A stretch of 64,000 nt of DNA, from contig NC_020172.2 in the NCBI RefSeq assembly GCF_000224145.3, positions 3,765,557 to 3,829,556 on the forward strand, read 5' to 3'. The notes under the pieces were generated by a model. That model searched no databases and was not told the origin of the DNA. It saw only the letters and a program-made list of their open reading frames with translations. Positions within the stretch are counted from its first letter, which is position 1. Each line of letters starts with the position of its first letter. Shown piece by piece: positions 25,801 to 38,700 of this stretch. The position numbers and the translations under genes are program-made. The stretch is from Ciona intestinalis (Eukaryota > Chordata > Ascidiacea > Phlebobranchia > Cionidae).

Positions 25801-28436
25801 CCCACAAATTTACAAATATGGTAATTCTTAAGCGAGCATGAGGTGTATGAAACAGAACATCCGTGTTATTACGACTGCCATTTCCTTGCCACACAAAGAA
25901 AAGTAAGTTACATTACATTGAAAATAGCAAAATTTCTGATAAAAACGACTACCATGTTGCTGGTGTATTTTAAACATGAACAAAATTCCGTTTTTATTCA
26001 CAGAAGTTACCACTGATACCTCAGTAAGCTCTAGTGATGTAACTCAACTGAGCACAAGAATTCAAAGGTTACTGTTTTAAGAGTGTTAAGTATTTGAGTT
26101 TTTGTGCTGTAAAATGTACGCTATGTTTTTAAAAAAAGCATGTTTTTTAAATTGTTTTAAAAGTTATATAAATAAAAAAAGTTATGGCATATAGTGTTGT
26201 TATATAAATGTTTCAAAAAAACACTTGATTGCAAATAAATCCAAAGGACTAATAACACCTCTTATATTATATATTTTGAAATATTTTGAAAATGAACAAT
26301 ATTTCACAGACATGAGAGCCAAATGCAAAATTTTTCATCTGAAAGTGAATTAGAAGAAACGCACTACAACTCAATGTCTCCGGTTAAAGTTGAAAAACCC
26401 AAATCATCGAAAAAACAAATAAAAAATGAAAGTCCAAGTAAGATCGGTTCAATATACTTCACCAACAATTATAATTTTACTTTCCCAAGCCTTAACTATC
26501 TTACGTTTTTAAACACTGTATTCTAGCATGTAAAGCATGAAGTAATAAAAAACATTTGTCAATAAAATTATGTAATAATTACATACAATTTTAAGCTGGA
26601 CTTGATTTTTTTTAAATATTCCGTCAAACCAATAAACCTTAACCATATTATTTGTCGGATATGAATTTTATATTTTGAAGAACCTATTTAGGTTATCTTT
26701 ATTGGCAACGTTTATAATGAATAAATATAAATCATTAAAAAATGTATTTTTTGGTATTTTGCAAACATCTTACGCATGTATGCTGTAAATAATGATTCCA
26801 TATTATACACAGATCACTGGCAAGAAAGAGACAACCAGAAATTGAACAATTTTCCAACAAAACACAGATGTTACACAACGGGGAGTGATTTAGGGCCAGA
26901 AGTTGTGAATTCTTTAATAAAAGCCGGAAAATATAAAGATTACGCAAATCGTCATATTTACTACCGGAAACCACAAAAAGGAGAATCAAAGTAAAAAAAT
27001 TACTTTAAGTTTTTTAAAAAAATTAAAACTGAAACAGAAATTAAACAATTTTAAAACAGACTAATTTTTTTTAGTTTTAAATTTATTTTTCTTGTAGGCG
27101 AAAACCCAAGTCATCTGTTTCATTTCGTGAACCAGTTCATTTCCAAGGCTTAACACCAACAGCTAAATATGGTTTGTTTGGATAACATAAGAAAAATAGA
27201 AAACATTTAAATAAGAGACTGATGATGTCATTTAGGCAAAATATATATTTATTCCAGAATACAATTGGTTAGAATTGATTATTGTTGTTAACACATTTTG
27301 AGGTATTTAAATATAACATATTTTTTTTATCTCTCGAAACGATGATCAAATTAATTAAAGGAGAAGGGAATTCGCAACAAAACAATAGTTGTTGAAAAAC
27401 ACGCCATGCGTAAAAAGCTACTTGTCAATAAACAAGCGTGGCCGCTAAACTCTTTTATTTATGGCATTTAAAATATTATTATATATATATTTTTTTAATT
27501 TAATATTTACCAATTTTTTTCCAGGAGATCCCAAACCAATGAAAAGAGAACGAACATCTATTTTTCCAAAGTAAATTTTTGTTATCAAAAATCGTCAGAA
27601 ATTTTACAAAACATTTTTGCAGGTTAGTCAGACAGGCAACGTCGCTAAGAATGAAAGAAAAAAGTAACTTGATTAAACCAGGGGGACGGAGTGCTTTGTA
27701 AGAAAGTTATTAAATCTATGTTTTGAATGTATGTAACTTGTTTATACACACGACGGGGCAACGACAGTCGTTATAACACGGGTGTTCTGTTTCATACACC
27801 TAGCCAGCTTACGAGTTACCATATATGTTACTTTGTGAGTAATCCTTTCTGACAATTTAAACTTTGAGTTAGGAGAGGCACTTTAACCATTGTGCTACGG
27901 CACTAGACATTTTTATAATATAACATAGAATTTCACTTTTAGGAAATCTAAGAAAAAGATTTCATTCAAGAAGACACCAGACAAACAGCTGTATTCAATC
28001 TCAGGTTAGATACTTTTAGTGTATTTACAGATGAAAACTTGCTTTGGTATAATATTGAATTAGTTTTCAGCACAATTCATTTTTTTTTTTAAATTTCCAG
28101 AATTATTAATTTGTTTTTGCTGGACAATTTTTTTATTTTATTTCTGACAATTTTTTTAATTGAAATTTGTTTTTGTCTATAAATAATATTTATTTACTTT
28201 TTAACAATTTTAATTTTTTTTAATTAAAATAATTTCCAGAATCTCCTGATCCAAGAAACATAAAAGAAATTGAACGATCGACTCCGGAAGGTCGTGTTAG
28301 TGCAAGAAATGATTCAAAATCGGAACAAAGTTCTGAAATTTATTCATCCCCATTCAAATTAATCCGAAGAAATAATGTAAATATGAACAAAGGACTTGGG
28401 TTTACACGAGAAAATGCTTTTGTTCAAAATATTTGA
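16838..28436 (+). CDS. CUB plus ten-EGF-repeat single-pass membrane protein
   Basis: Twenty-six exons close in one frame to 993 aa: 16838-16868, 17423-17633, 18338-18495, 19402-19530, 19644-19760, 20170-20283, 20767-20880, 21335-21448, 21708-21771, 22021-22184, 22618-22725, 23342-23392, 23529-23642, 23885-23998, 24286-24456, 24781-24922, 25330-25477, 25591-25684, 26004-26067, 26310-26437, 26813-26990, 27098-27171, 27525-27570, 27623-27697, 27943-28004, 28240-28436. Signal peptide [22 protein letters not shown] domain about 20-133 ([21 protein letters not shown]); EGF repeats about 134-534, most with D-(I/L)-(D/N)-(D/E)-C starts, i.e. calcium-binding type. A Pro-rich linker (442-458) separates EGF 8 and 9. 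Membrane span about 546-570 ([21 protein letters not shown]) is followed by RKKKK stop-transfer. The 420-residue tail is basic, Ser/Pro-rich and unrecognised. Ectodomain resembles fibropellin/Notch-ligand-type modules; probably an adhesion or signalling receptor, by inference. Confidence 0.93.
17214..17398. mobile_element. 190-bp TAGTAGGGTGGGG-type MITE copy
   Basis: Diverged copy in intron 1 of the CUB/EGF gene. Landmarks are ATATCCAAATATCTTGATCG, GGGAGTCGTGAGGATACGG, TTTGCTTACTACCAAATGAG and the right end GTCCCACCGTCCCC. Confidence 0.78.
18112..18307. mobile_element. 190-bp TAGTAGGGTGGGG-type MITE copy
   Basis: Well-preserved ends: left AGTAGGGTGGGGGGAGATGG and right CCATCTTCCCCCACCCTACT, inverted. 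Flanks are TATA-like. In intron 2 of the CUB/EGF gene. Confidence 0.85.
18797..18990. mobile_element. 190-bp TAGTAGGGTGGGG-type MITE copy
   Basis: Left end TAGTAGGTTGGGGGAAGATA, interior GGGAGTCGTGAGGATACGG, diverged right end CCCAACTTCTTCCACCTTG. In intron 3 of the CUB/EGF gene, next to a SINE. Confidence 0.78.
18996..19322 (-). mobile_element. tRNA-headed SINE, minus orientation, interrupted by N run
   Basis: Tail (CTTACTTTATCCTCGCGTGG), body (TTACCATGTATGTTACTTTG, CCCATTAGTGACCACTGGG) and, after 50 N, a tRNA-like head ending near cactacgccacggcgcc. Confidence 0.82.
19204..19253. other. assembly gap (50 N)
   Basis: Run of N inside a SINE in intron 3 of the CUB/EGF gene; the exons on either side join in phase, so no coding loss is implied. 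Confidence 0.99.
19850..20150. mobile_element. 190-bp MITE copy with tandemly repeated right end
   Basis: A copy of the GTAAGATGGGAT subfamily (19850-20042) has a normal right end (catcttaccccaccctacta). It is followed by about three more copies of that end in direct tandem (accatctcaccccacccta, accatcctaccccagcctac, acggtcttaccccacccta), roughly 35 bp apart. Confidence 0.82.
20328..20458. repeat. foldback element with CCCCTAA-rich loop
   Basis: The left arm GGTGCTAGTGAAGAGTCTTC plus CCCCACCTTATTTGCT is mirrored by the right arm AGCAAATAAGGTGGGG..GATTCTTCACTAGCACC. The loop is a run of variants of AACCACTAACCCCTAACCCC, resembling degenerate telomeric repeats. In intron 6 of the CUB/EGF gene. 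Confidence 0.85.
24941..25290 (+). mobile_element. tRNA-headed SINE copy with duplicated tail
   Basis: Has a tRNA-like B-box region (gggttcaaggcttgccgcg), the CAGTGGTCACTAATGGGTTG block, the acacccatgttacaacaac block and a second partial tail (25205-25290). In intron 16 of the CUB/EGF gene. Confidence 0.8.
27733..27906 (-). mobile_element. tRNA-headed SINE, minus orientation, internally deleted
   Basis: Tail and the cgacagtcgttataacacgg block are present, then the sequence jumps to the head (gagttaggagaggcactttaaccattgtgc). In intron 24 of the CUB/EGF gene. Confidence 0.75.
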
Positions 28437-29733
28437 TGATTTATTTAACTTGTAACTTTTGCCTTGTATTTAACTCATATACCCTGTATTTGAATATATC
28501 TATTTATTTTATTTGTATAAATTTTCGAGATAGCCAGTTAAATGTAAATAACATTTTAATGTATCTATTTATCTTTTTGTTCATTTTCGAAATACCTAGT
28601 CCCATGTAAATGTAGAAATAAATAAATAATATGAAATAAAAAGACATTCTGAAGTGAAAAAAAACAGACAAGTTTCATACAGAACACAGAAAAAACTTTT
28701 GTATTTTGTCTGTAAAAACAAAATGATATTTTAGTTCGTGTTTTTTTGTAATGGCATTATTTGTCTGCCACACAAAGTTTTAGTAAGCCACGAACATTTT
28801 TTGTGTTTTATTTAATTTAATGTGAAGATTTAGAACACAAATAGAAATTATTGCAAGAATTTTACAACATTTTTTGCTATGAAAAACGCAGTGTATTTCC
28901 GACATTCGGCAAGACTTCAGAAACTTTGAAAATACACTGTTTTTCATACCAATCGGCTGTTAAAAAATAATTTACATTTCACCTGGTAGCAGGTGTATAA
29001 AGCAGATGTAACAGAATGTCAAGAACTGGTTGACAAAAATGATAAGTCTGAAAGACGCGGCCTATTAGGTTTTTTTCTCCTAAACTTCTGCTTGCGTGTA
29101 TTGTTGCTCTACATTTTTTGATGAAGTATTTCCGGATGGCAGAAGAAACATTGAAAATACACTACATTTTATACCAGATAAGCTGCTAAAAGATTTTTTA
29201 CCTGTTTCTGTTTTCATTTACATACATAGGCAACTATTATATCATTATTTGTTTATTTTGCTTATTTGTTATCGGCAGTTAAGGCAGTATCATATCAACA
29301 CAAGATTATTTGTTTTAGATTTAAATATAGAACTCGATACAGTTAACCCATAATTGCTAGAAACAACATGCATGTCAAATAACTTTCCAAAAAACAAAAC
29401 GGATAACAACTCAAAAATTTTGGGGGTTAAAAACATTTTATATCACTAATTATGCAATTTCCTGAATTATAAATTTGCGAATTGATTTTAATTAAAAATT
29501 AAATTATTAAGGGACCACCCATGTTCACCCCCTAGTTGCGCACCTTCTTGAAATAGAAATAAAAAATAATCAAAAATGGTTGAGCGAGCGCACTGGAACG
29601 AAAAATAAATGTCGAAAATTTTAATAATTTTTTGACTTTACAGAGTAAAAAAAAATTCCAAAACACAAGGGTATTATTGAAAGATTATAATACAAAACTT
29701 TAGTTTATACCAATTGCAGGTAGTATAGATTAG
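28437..29733. other. convergent 3' flank between CUB/EGF gene and plexin
   Basis: No gene seen. It contains the 3' UTR of the CUB/EGF gene and, by position, that of plexin. Two copies of a dispersed repeat lie at about 28870-29020 and 29090-29200, marked by gtatttccg, aaaatacact and the cctggtagcag end. Confidence 0.6.
28617..28640 (+). promoter_or_regulatory. poly(A) signals of the CUB/EGF gene
   Basis: AATAAA at 28617-28622 and 28635-28640, about 180-200 bp after the stop codon at 28434-28436. Placement suits the 3' end of this gene. Confidence 0.6.
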
Positions 29734-32700
29734 CTAAACACCATTGACAGCATTATCTATTAGACTATATGTATGTTGCAACCTTTGCTGCACTGCTGGG
29801 CTAATATTTACATCGTTTTCCAAACTTTCATTCATCTAAAAATGTAAAAATAAAATAAATCTGTAATATTTATAGAGAAAACAAGGTAGGGTGGGGTAAG
29901 ATGAGACGAGTTTTCATTTTTATTGTCTTATTTTGTAGTAAACAAAGAATATTACAGAATTATATAACTATAGCCCCCGAGTCTAAAATAGCGTTGTTAA
30001 TTATTAAAAACACGATCAGGAAATGTAGGATTTTGTTAATAACGTTATCCCATCTTACCCTACAGTACTATATAACCTTAAAATTGCCCCTATAACAAAT
30101 CTAATACCCTAAACCAGGAATGCATAAGATAAGTTTTTTGGGCGCAAATAAAAAAAACAATGACTTTCTTAAAAAATATATTTTTCCGTAAAAAAAAAAG
30201 TCAAAAAAATTCCATTGCCAGAATGAAAAACTTTTTTTTTGACCAAAACAAAATGTAAAAATAGGACTGGGACCTCACCCATATAGCATAGAGTTAAGTT
30301 ATAATGCTTCTTATGTTTACAAATCACAATATTAACCTCACCTCTTCATAATACTTATTTACATATCCCCACATTCCTTCAATCAACTTCANNNNNNNNN
30401 NNNNNNNNNNNNNNNNNNNNNNNNNNNNNNNNNNNNNNNNNNNNNNNNNNNNNNNNNNNNNNNNNNNNNNNNNNNNNNNNNNNNNNNNNNNNNNNNNNNN
30501 NNNNNNNNNNNNNNNNNNNNNNNNNNNNNNNNNNNNNNNNNNNNNNNNNNNNNNNNNNNNNNNNNNNNNNNNNNNNNNNNNNNNNNNNNNNNNNNNNNNN
30601 NNNNNNNNNNNNAACTCACACGGGTGTTTCTACAAATATAAGATCATATTTGATTATTTGTTACAAACTTACAAACTAGTACATTTGTTTTAAATGAAAT
30701 TGTTACTATTAGCGATAATAAATGTATCTAAAAAAAATCTTAAAAAAATAAAATGTTTTGCAATATGTAAAACCAGTTGTTAAGAAAAACTGAACTAAAA
30801 GTATAAAACTTCTAGTTGTAAAAGTGAACAAGCTATATAAAACTTCTAGTTGTAAAAGTGAACAAGCTATATAAAACTTCTAGTTGTAAAAGTGAACAAG
30901 CTATATAAATAAATAAATAATAAGAAATAAATTTCCATTTTAAAATTTACATCTAGACGTTATAAAAAAATAATTTAATTTTTTTTAAATTTAATTATTT
31001 TTTACTGTTGTTTTTTCTTCAATTTTTTTTTCATTTTTTTTTACCCGCGATATTTCCGCTATGTAAGCGTTCACGTCTTGGTCACTAACAGTATGTTGCT
31101 CTTTTATTCCTTTGTAATATTCCTGCACCATCTTCTTATAAGTTGGGATTTCCTTGGCATACAGTTGTTTATGGATTGGAGAATCCTGTGTAAAATATTG
31201 GGAGGAATTTTGTTCAGTGTATGTCAGTATTTTGGAATTGTGGCTTCGAATTTGTGGCTTTAGAGTTCAGGCTTTGGATTTGAGGCTTTTGAAAATTTGT
31301 GACTTGAATTAGTTATTTTAAAAACTTAAAAATTGTGGCTTTGGAAATGGCACTTTGAACTTTGGGCTTTTGACTTGTAGCTTTGGTAGTTTTAAAATGA
31401 TGGCATTAAACATGCGACTTTAAAATTGTAGCTTTAAATTTGTAGCTTTAATACCTATAATTTATTAAAAATACCATTAAACTTTAACATACCAATAATT
31501 TCTTAAAAATACCATTATTTCCACATATGGTAAAAACAAATAGCAAAATCAAATATCCAACCTTGGTAGGCTTATGTTCAGTTACAGAACAAGCATCAAT
31601 GAAAGTTTGAGATATAACAGCCATGGAAGCAACTATCGTATCTGGCTTCTCTATATCGAACACTGATTCTGGGTTCTTGAGGATTGTCACCCAGAATCGA
31701 CCGAGCAAACTAAAAATATAGGAATTTCTTTTTTAATTAAAATTTGAAGTTTGAAAAAAATGCAATGAAAATAAAAGAAATAAAAAATGTTTTTTTTTTT
31801 AATTTTAAAATTAAAAGAAAATGAAATAAATCATTTATTTATCACAAAAAACAAACTAAAAATAATTTTTTTCTTAGTTTTAAATCTTAAAAAAAAAATG
31901 AAATAAACAATACTAAAGTTGTAGTTTGTACATGTGTTTTCTTTTATGGCACATGCCATGGCACACACCTCAGAAAATAAGAGCTTGTCATGGCACACAC
32001 CGCGGCACCGAAATTTTAAAACTGTGACATAGACATTACATTCTACCTGTTTGTTTTCCATATATGTAAAACCTCTGGGTCTGTTATCCCATGTTTTGTA
32101 GCAATTTCATCGAGAAAATGGAAGAAATATTTCACTGGGCAAGGAACTGTGTGGCGGTTTAATATTGCCTGCATAACTGCATCAACGTAATTTTGTAAAA
32201 TACCCTGAAATTAAAAAAAAAAAAAATTAAAATTTCTGGTAAAAAAAATTTAAACAAATTTCAGTAAAAAAATTGTTAAAAACATAAAACAATAACAGAA
32301 ATTAAAAAAAAAATAATAAAAATTAAAAGAAACAAAAATAAAATTAAATACAAAAAGATTAAAAAATTAACATAAAAAAAATAAAATAAACATAAAACAT
32401 AGAAAAAATAATAATTACCTTCATATTAATTAACCTGAGCAAATACAACTCCGCGATATGTTTATGTCGATCACGATTGATGGTACTTTCCCGTTTTGCT
32501 TCCAATTCATCACTGTATTTCACCTGTGTGTGGTTATTATTAGGTTAATATTAACTGTAATACATGGGCGTCAGGGCACACTGGTTAGCGTGTTTGCCCC
32601 TAACCCAGGGATATGGGTTCAAGCCTCGGCTCGGCTACCATTGTGGTGTATGTGTCTTTGGGCAAGACATTAAACGGCGATTGCTTTAACCCAGTGGTCA

Positions 32701-35700
32701 CTAATGGATTGTTCAAATTGTCAGCTATACATAGAAAAACAGTCACCCACAAAGTAACATACATGGTAACTCGTAAGCTGGCACGATGTGTATGAAACAG
32801 AACACTCATTTTATAACAACGGTCATTTTTCCGGCATGCGAGGATAAATCAAAAAAAGGTGCATCACTCTTAAAGTTATTATTTTAATTCTACCAATTTT
32901 GAGTTAAAACACTTTTTTCAGATGTCCATGTTATAACATGTTACTTACCAAGTGATACATTTTAGCTGAGTTATCTTCAGGTAGCATGGGAGACAACGCT
33001 GTTGTATCTACACTATGGTTTGACATATTTGACATGTCTTGCTGTGAAAAATGTTTGAAATATTAGCGAACAATGAAAAGGCATACAGAGACAGTCAGTG
33101 GCGCAGCCAGAAAAAAATAAGGGGGGGGGGGTTAATCAAAAAATTTTTAATTTTTTTGGGGGTTTAAAAGGGGGGGCGTGACCCCCTAAATCCCCCCCCC
33201 TGACTGCGCCACTGGAGATGGTGTTAATAGGTTTATGTATTAATGCAAATAACTATGAGACATTCTGTATTTTTTAAATTATCATTTAGATTTAAATACT
33301 AAATATTAAAGGTAAAAAAAAATTTTTTTTACCATCAATTGAGTCTAATATATAACGCAAATTATTTTTGAACATTTTCAAACGTTTTATTTAAAACCCT
33401 ATTTTTCACCAGAGGTGTCCAGAACCCAGCGGAAACATTTGGATATTGAGCTAAAAGTGTCCCATCTTACTTCACATTACTATAACATACACATAGTATC
33501 ACCAAACCTGAGATCCATTAACTTCTTGTTGTTTTGGTATAAGAGCTAACGTTGCGTTATTCCCAACTTTATAATCACTTAACGTCATTAGTCTTCTCCA
33601 TCTTGACCCAGCTTCCATGGTGTAACCTTGTGTTGGTAGAACTAAGTGCCCTTGTCTACCATGCCGCCATTCTGTAATAAATAAGTGAAATGAATTTATT
33701 TATCCTTATGAAAACAGCTATATCATATTTAACGGCATGTAACTGGATCATATAAACAATTTTGAGAATCATATTGACATATTCACTACTTTTTTTGTTT
33801 AACGTGACTATTTTTCTCGATTTCTTACTTAGTGGCATTAACCCTGATAAAGACGACACGAATAGGACGTCAAAACGAACTTTAATAAAAAGTCATTCTG
33901 CAAAAGCTATTAATTTATTATTGGATTTTTGTTGTGCAGCTATAAGATATATAATAGTTATTCTATACAACATATATTATTAAAGCAAATATCCTGATCG
34001 TGTTTTAAACAATTAACAACGGTCTATGGGAGTCGTGAGGATACAGTTTTATAATTCTTTGAATATTCTTTGTTTACTCCCAAATGGGACAACAAAATAG
34101 AATGAAAAGGTGTCCTATCTTCCCCCACCCTACTATTTATTGTGCAACTTAAAATTGCACAATATTCTATATAATATACGTCATTATATCTCACCGAGAT
34201 CTAACTCATCAGACTTTGGTCGTTGTGAGAATAAAACTCGCTTGTAAACTGCGTCAATCACTTTCTCTTTTACCTGAAATATTTCAAGTGAAAATTCAAA
34301 CATGGTGGATTAAAACACCTCATGCCCACTGTCAAGCTGCTACATTATAAAAGAAAAACAAAAAAAATTACAAAAAAAAGTTTTTTTTGTAAAATAATTA
34401 TTTAGTTTGAATGAACATTTTAAGATTCAATCATGTTTTTCATTTGTTTTGTACAACATCTATTTAGTTATTGCAGTTAGCAAACCTGAGTAACTGCATC
34501 ACATTCAAGGACTTTAACAATAACAGGTTCATCATCTGTTGAATGGGATGGGGCAACAAATAAAGTCTAAACAAAAAAAGAACAACATTAAAACTTGAAA
34601 ATGTTTAGGAAACATTTATTTTTATTTTTTGTAACGTAAAACGCATGTCACTGTAATATTTACAAATTTAAAACTTTTTTTTCGTTTTTTTTATGTCATA
34701 TTCACCAATTTTTTTCTTACTATTTTATTCCATTTTTTTAGTAAATATTTTTCTTTTTGTTGTTTTTGGTAACATAACATAACAGACCATATAATATTCA
34801 CCATTCTTTTCTTTAAACTATTTTTTTTAATTAGTTTTTTTTTTGTAACAAAACTTGCAATCTATGTTATCATGCTCCAATTTTTTTTCTTAACTTTTTC
34901 TTTCATTTTTTTTGTAAATACTTTTTTTGTAACGTAACATGCTGTCATATAATATTCACCAATATTTCAGTTTCAATATCCTCCTTCAGCAATCTATCAT
35001 CATTTAGTGTGTATCTTGCTTTACCAGTAATAGCATCAAGTGGACCTTTTGAAACTTGCTGTTTAATTGCTTTCAGTAGAAGAAATATATGGTTGCCAGC
35101 TATGTCCTGCAATATGTATTGTATAAGTTAATGTATGATTTAAATATGTGTTAAACTATATGAGTTATATTAGATTATGTATGGTGTTTTTATATTTACT
35201 GTTTGGTGGGACTGCTCCCAACCCAGAGGTAATGGGTTGAATGCTCGACGCTGCTACAATTGTAGGCGTTTGTGTCCAAGGACAAGAAACTTAACAGCAA
35301 TTTCTCCAACCCAGTTGTCACAGATATTTACCAACAAAGTTTAATTTTTCGGGAGCATGTACGAGGTGTATGAAACTCCATGATACAACGACTGCTCTGC
35401 CCCGCAAAGATAAATTTTTAAGCATTTAGAGCAAATAAAACCAAACATTATTTTATAAAACAGTGACAAGGTAACCACTGTAGTAGGTAACTCAACCAAT
35501 TTAAATTGAATGACAAAGCTCTGGTTTATAAATCACTCACCCTCAAATAAGGATACAAACAAATGTACATCCAGTTACTTAACATTCGCTCTGCAACGGA
35601 ATCGCTTCTGTAAAAGTAATAACATAATTAAGTCAAAGTTAGAAAAAAATTCTTCACAAAGTTATATACATGGTAACTCGTAAGCTGGCACGAGGTGTAT

Positions 35701-38700
35701 GAAACAGAACACCCGTGTTATAACAACTGTCATTTTCCGGCCATGCGGGGATAAAGCAAGTTACATTCGTCCATTCATAAGTAATATTGCATATACAGGA
35801 GGTGTATGAAACAGAACACCTGTGTTGTAACTACTGTCGTTTTCCGGCCACGCGAGGATAAAATAAGTTACATTCATTCATTCATTCATTACCCAAATTA
35901 GTTTTAATGTCCTCATAAAAAACATACCTTCGTAAAATAAGCTTTGGATTTCTTTGAACATTGACAGCAATCAGATCGGATACTAGTGACTTCATTATCC
36001 TGTGGGAAAAATTATATAAAAATTCGTCCATAAAAAAATTTATTGTAAAAAATTATATAAATGCATCATAAAATATTTTTCAATTTTAAAAAAGCCCTTG
36101 TGGTAAATTTTTTTTGTAAACTGGTGTTTGATGTTTGCCCCGATTTTATTTAACACTTTTACTTAAGTAGTTTATTCATAGCATATTTTAACAACTGTCG
36201 TTTTGCTGCTAATTATTATTTATCTCTTGTAATATCGTAATGTAAAACGGATTATTATAACAACAAAGAAAAGGGAATAATCAAATAAGGACGGTCGTTA
36301 AAAAACACGAAATGTCAGTTCTATATAAATTTACCAGTAGGCTATTACAGAGATAAATAAAATTTATGTCCATATTAAATTCATATAAATCCTACTCTGT
36401 GTAATAATCCAGTTTCTGATGTAACACCACGGTAAGCAGTGAAGCTACATTTCCTTTATCTCGGTTGCTGAAACTTTTCTGTTCTTCTAATGTATGTATG
36501 AACATGGTTAGGAAATGATGGTTTGAAAGGAGAGATAGAAACTGCGACATTCCTTGCTTTAAATCAGATGGTAATTCACTATGTGCCTGTGGGGGTAAAG
36601 ATTTAAATTGATATATTTTGAGGAAAAACCATGAAAAGAATACAATATATTAATTATCAAATAATAATAATGTAAACAATATTTTAACGGCGTATCTGTT
36701 ATTAAAGTAGTGTATTTCTGATGTTTCATTCACCATCTGGTAAGACTATATTAGAGTAAATCTTTTCGAAAGGCAGACAAAATGTCGAAATACACTCGTT
36801 TTTCATACCAGATGAGCTGCTAAAATAATATTTCATTATGCCTGGTAGCAGAAGTAACAGAACAAATAATAAATTTAATAATACTTACAAATATACGAAA
36901 TTAAACTTACCTCTGGTTCTTTCATACACGGGTGATATCGGTAACTCGGGAAAAACAAGTTTGTTACGTAAGTCCGGTAATCCAAACACGGGATTCCAAA
37001 ATCTCCAATATCAGCGGTCAGATCTGACATATCTATGCTTAATTCTGCAAAAGCTTTGCGGAAATCGGCGCGCACAGATATTTCTAAATTCTCCATCGCT
37101 TTTTGGAAGTCATTTCTGTTAAATAAAAAAAAAATTAAATTTTTTTTTTTAAAAATGTGAAATAACCTTTTTTCAGTTTTGGTGCTCTATTGAAACTATA
37201 CACAATTTTGGTGTCCGGTTAACTATACTTGGTATATTTAAAATTTATTTTACAAAAATGGGTGAAAAAATTTAACATTTCTTACAGAATAAAATAAAAC
37301 CCATAAAAATACTTTAAAAAATAAAAATTCAGATTAATTCCGATTTTCAACAAAATAAAAAATACCAAAACAATTTTCAATTTTATACAATTACTCACTT
37401 ATTGGCTTTATACATCTTGCTTTTCCTCAGAATAAAACAAATGATTCCAATAATAATAATGACCACCACTACTGCTGCTACCACTATCCCAATAATAACA
37501 TTCTGTTGCAAAGTGCTTGGTTCAGTGTAATAACTCATCTGCCCCAAATTTCCAGCAATATTTCCAATCTTGTACGTCACGTCATATGTTAAACCACCAC
37601 CTGTAAAAAATCGTTATTTTTTTTTAAACTTGGCAGAGGTTACACGTTCAGGGCTTGTTGCTGCTAATCACCTATAAAAAATCTTTTTTCATAATTTTTA
37701 CATCTCATGGAAAAGTGGTTAAAGCGAGTAACTCTAAACCAGAGGTTACGGGTTCAAGGCTTGTTGCTGCTAATTATCTATATATTAATGTTACTTTTAT
37801 AAAAATCTTTTTTTTAATATTTATTGCATGTCATGGAAAATTGGTTAAAGAGTGAATTTAAACGAGAGGTGACAAGTTCAACGCCGTGGCACAGTTGGTA
37901 AGCGTGCCTGCCTCTAACCCAGAGGTTATGGATTCAAGGCTTGTCGCTGCTACCATTGTGGGCGTTGTCCTTGGGCAAGACATTTAAAAGCAATTGCTCC
38001 AACCCAGTGGTCACTAATGGGTTGCCTAAATTATCAGCTGTACAGAAAAAATAATCACCCACAAAGTTACACATGTGGTAACTCTAAAGGTTTGTACACA
38101 GTATCCGGCATGCGAATTCGCTTGCAAAGTCGTATGCAAACCCATTACCGAGTTCCACATGCGGCAGCGAAATCCGGACAAAACAGACAAAACGAATGAA
38201 TTCCGGATACTGTGTACAGCCGCCTTTAATGGCACGAGGTGTTTAAACACAACACCCGTTCTATTACATCTGCTACCAGGCATAATGTAAAAAATCTCTC
38301 AACGGCACATCTTGTATAAAAAAAAACGAAAAATACATTAAGCTTCTACATGCAAGATAGGTCGTTAAAAGATTCTTTATAATATATGACCTTGTCTAGG
38401 AGGTACAGTACACAACACATCTTCTTCATTCAATGAATCCACGTAACATCTCTGGTTTCCAATCATAACAATAAACTCACTTTTCGTGATCGCATCTTTG
38501 TTCAAATTGTAAACCTTAAAAAAAAATGATTTTACCAACACATATATGTGTGTGAAAAAAACTATACGCTTATTACTAAAATTCACTTGCCACTGATGGG
38601 TTGTGGACTAAGTTTAATCTTAAAATATATTTCATCTTACCCCACCATAGTATTCTAAAAACCAAAAACATGTCCCATTTTACCCCCAAACTACTATATT

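Noticed and set aside
31235..31460. CRISPR-like or functional repeat array
   Set aside because: Unit length and spacing are irregular and sequence is degenerate; a decaying simple tandem tract in an animal intron.
38026..38283. Minus-strand 85-codon frame starting MPGSRCNR
   Set aside because: It is made of SINE sequence and a nested foldback insertion, with a repeat-derived start.
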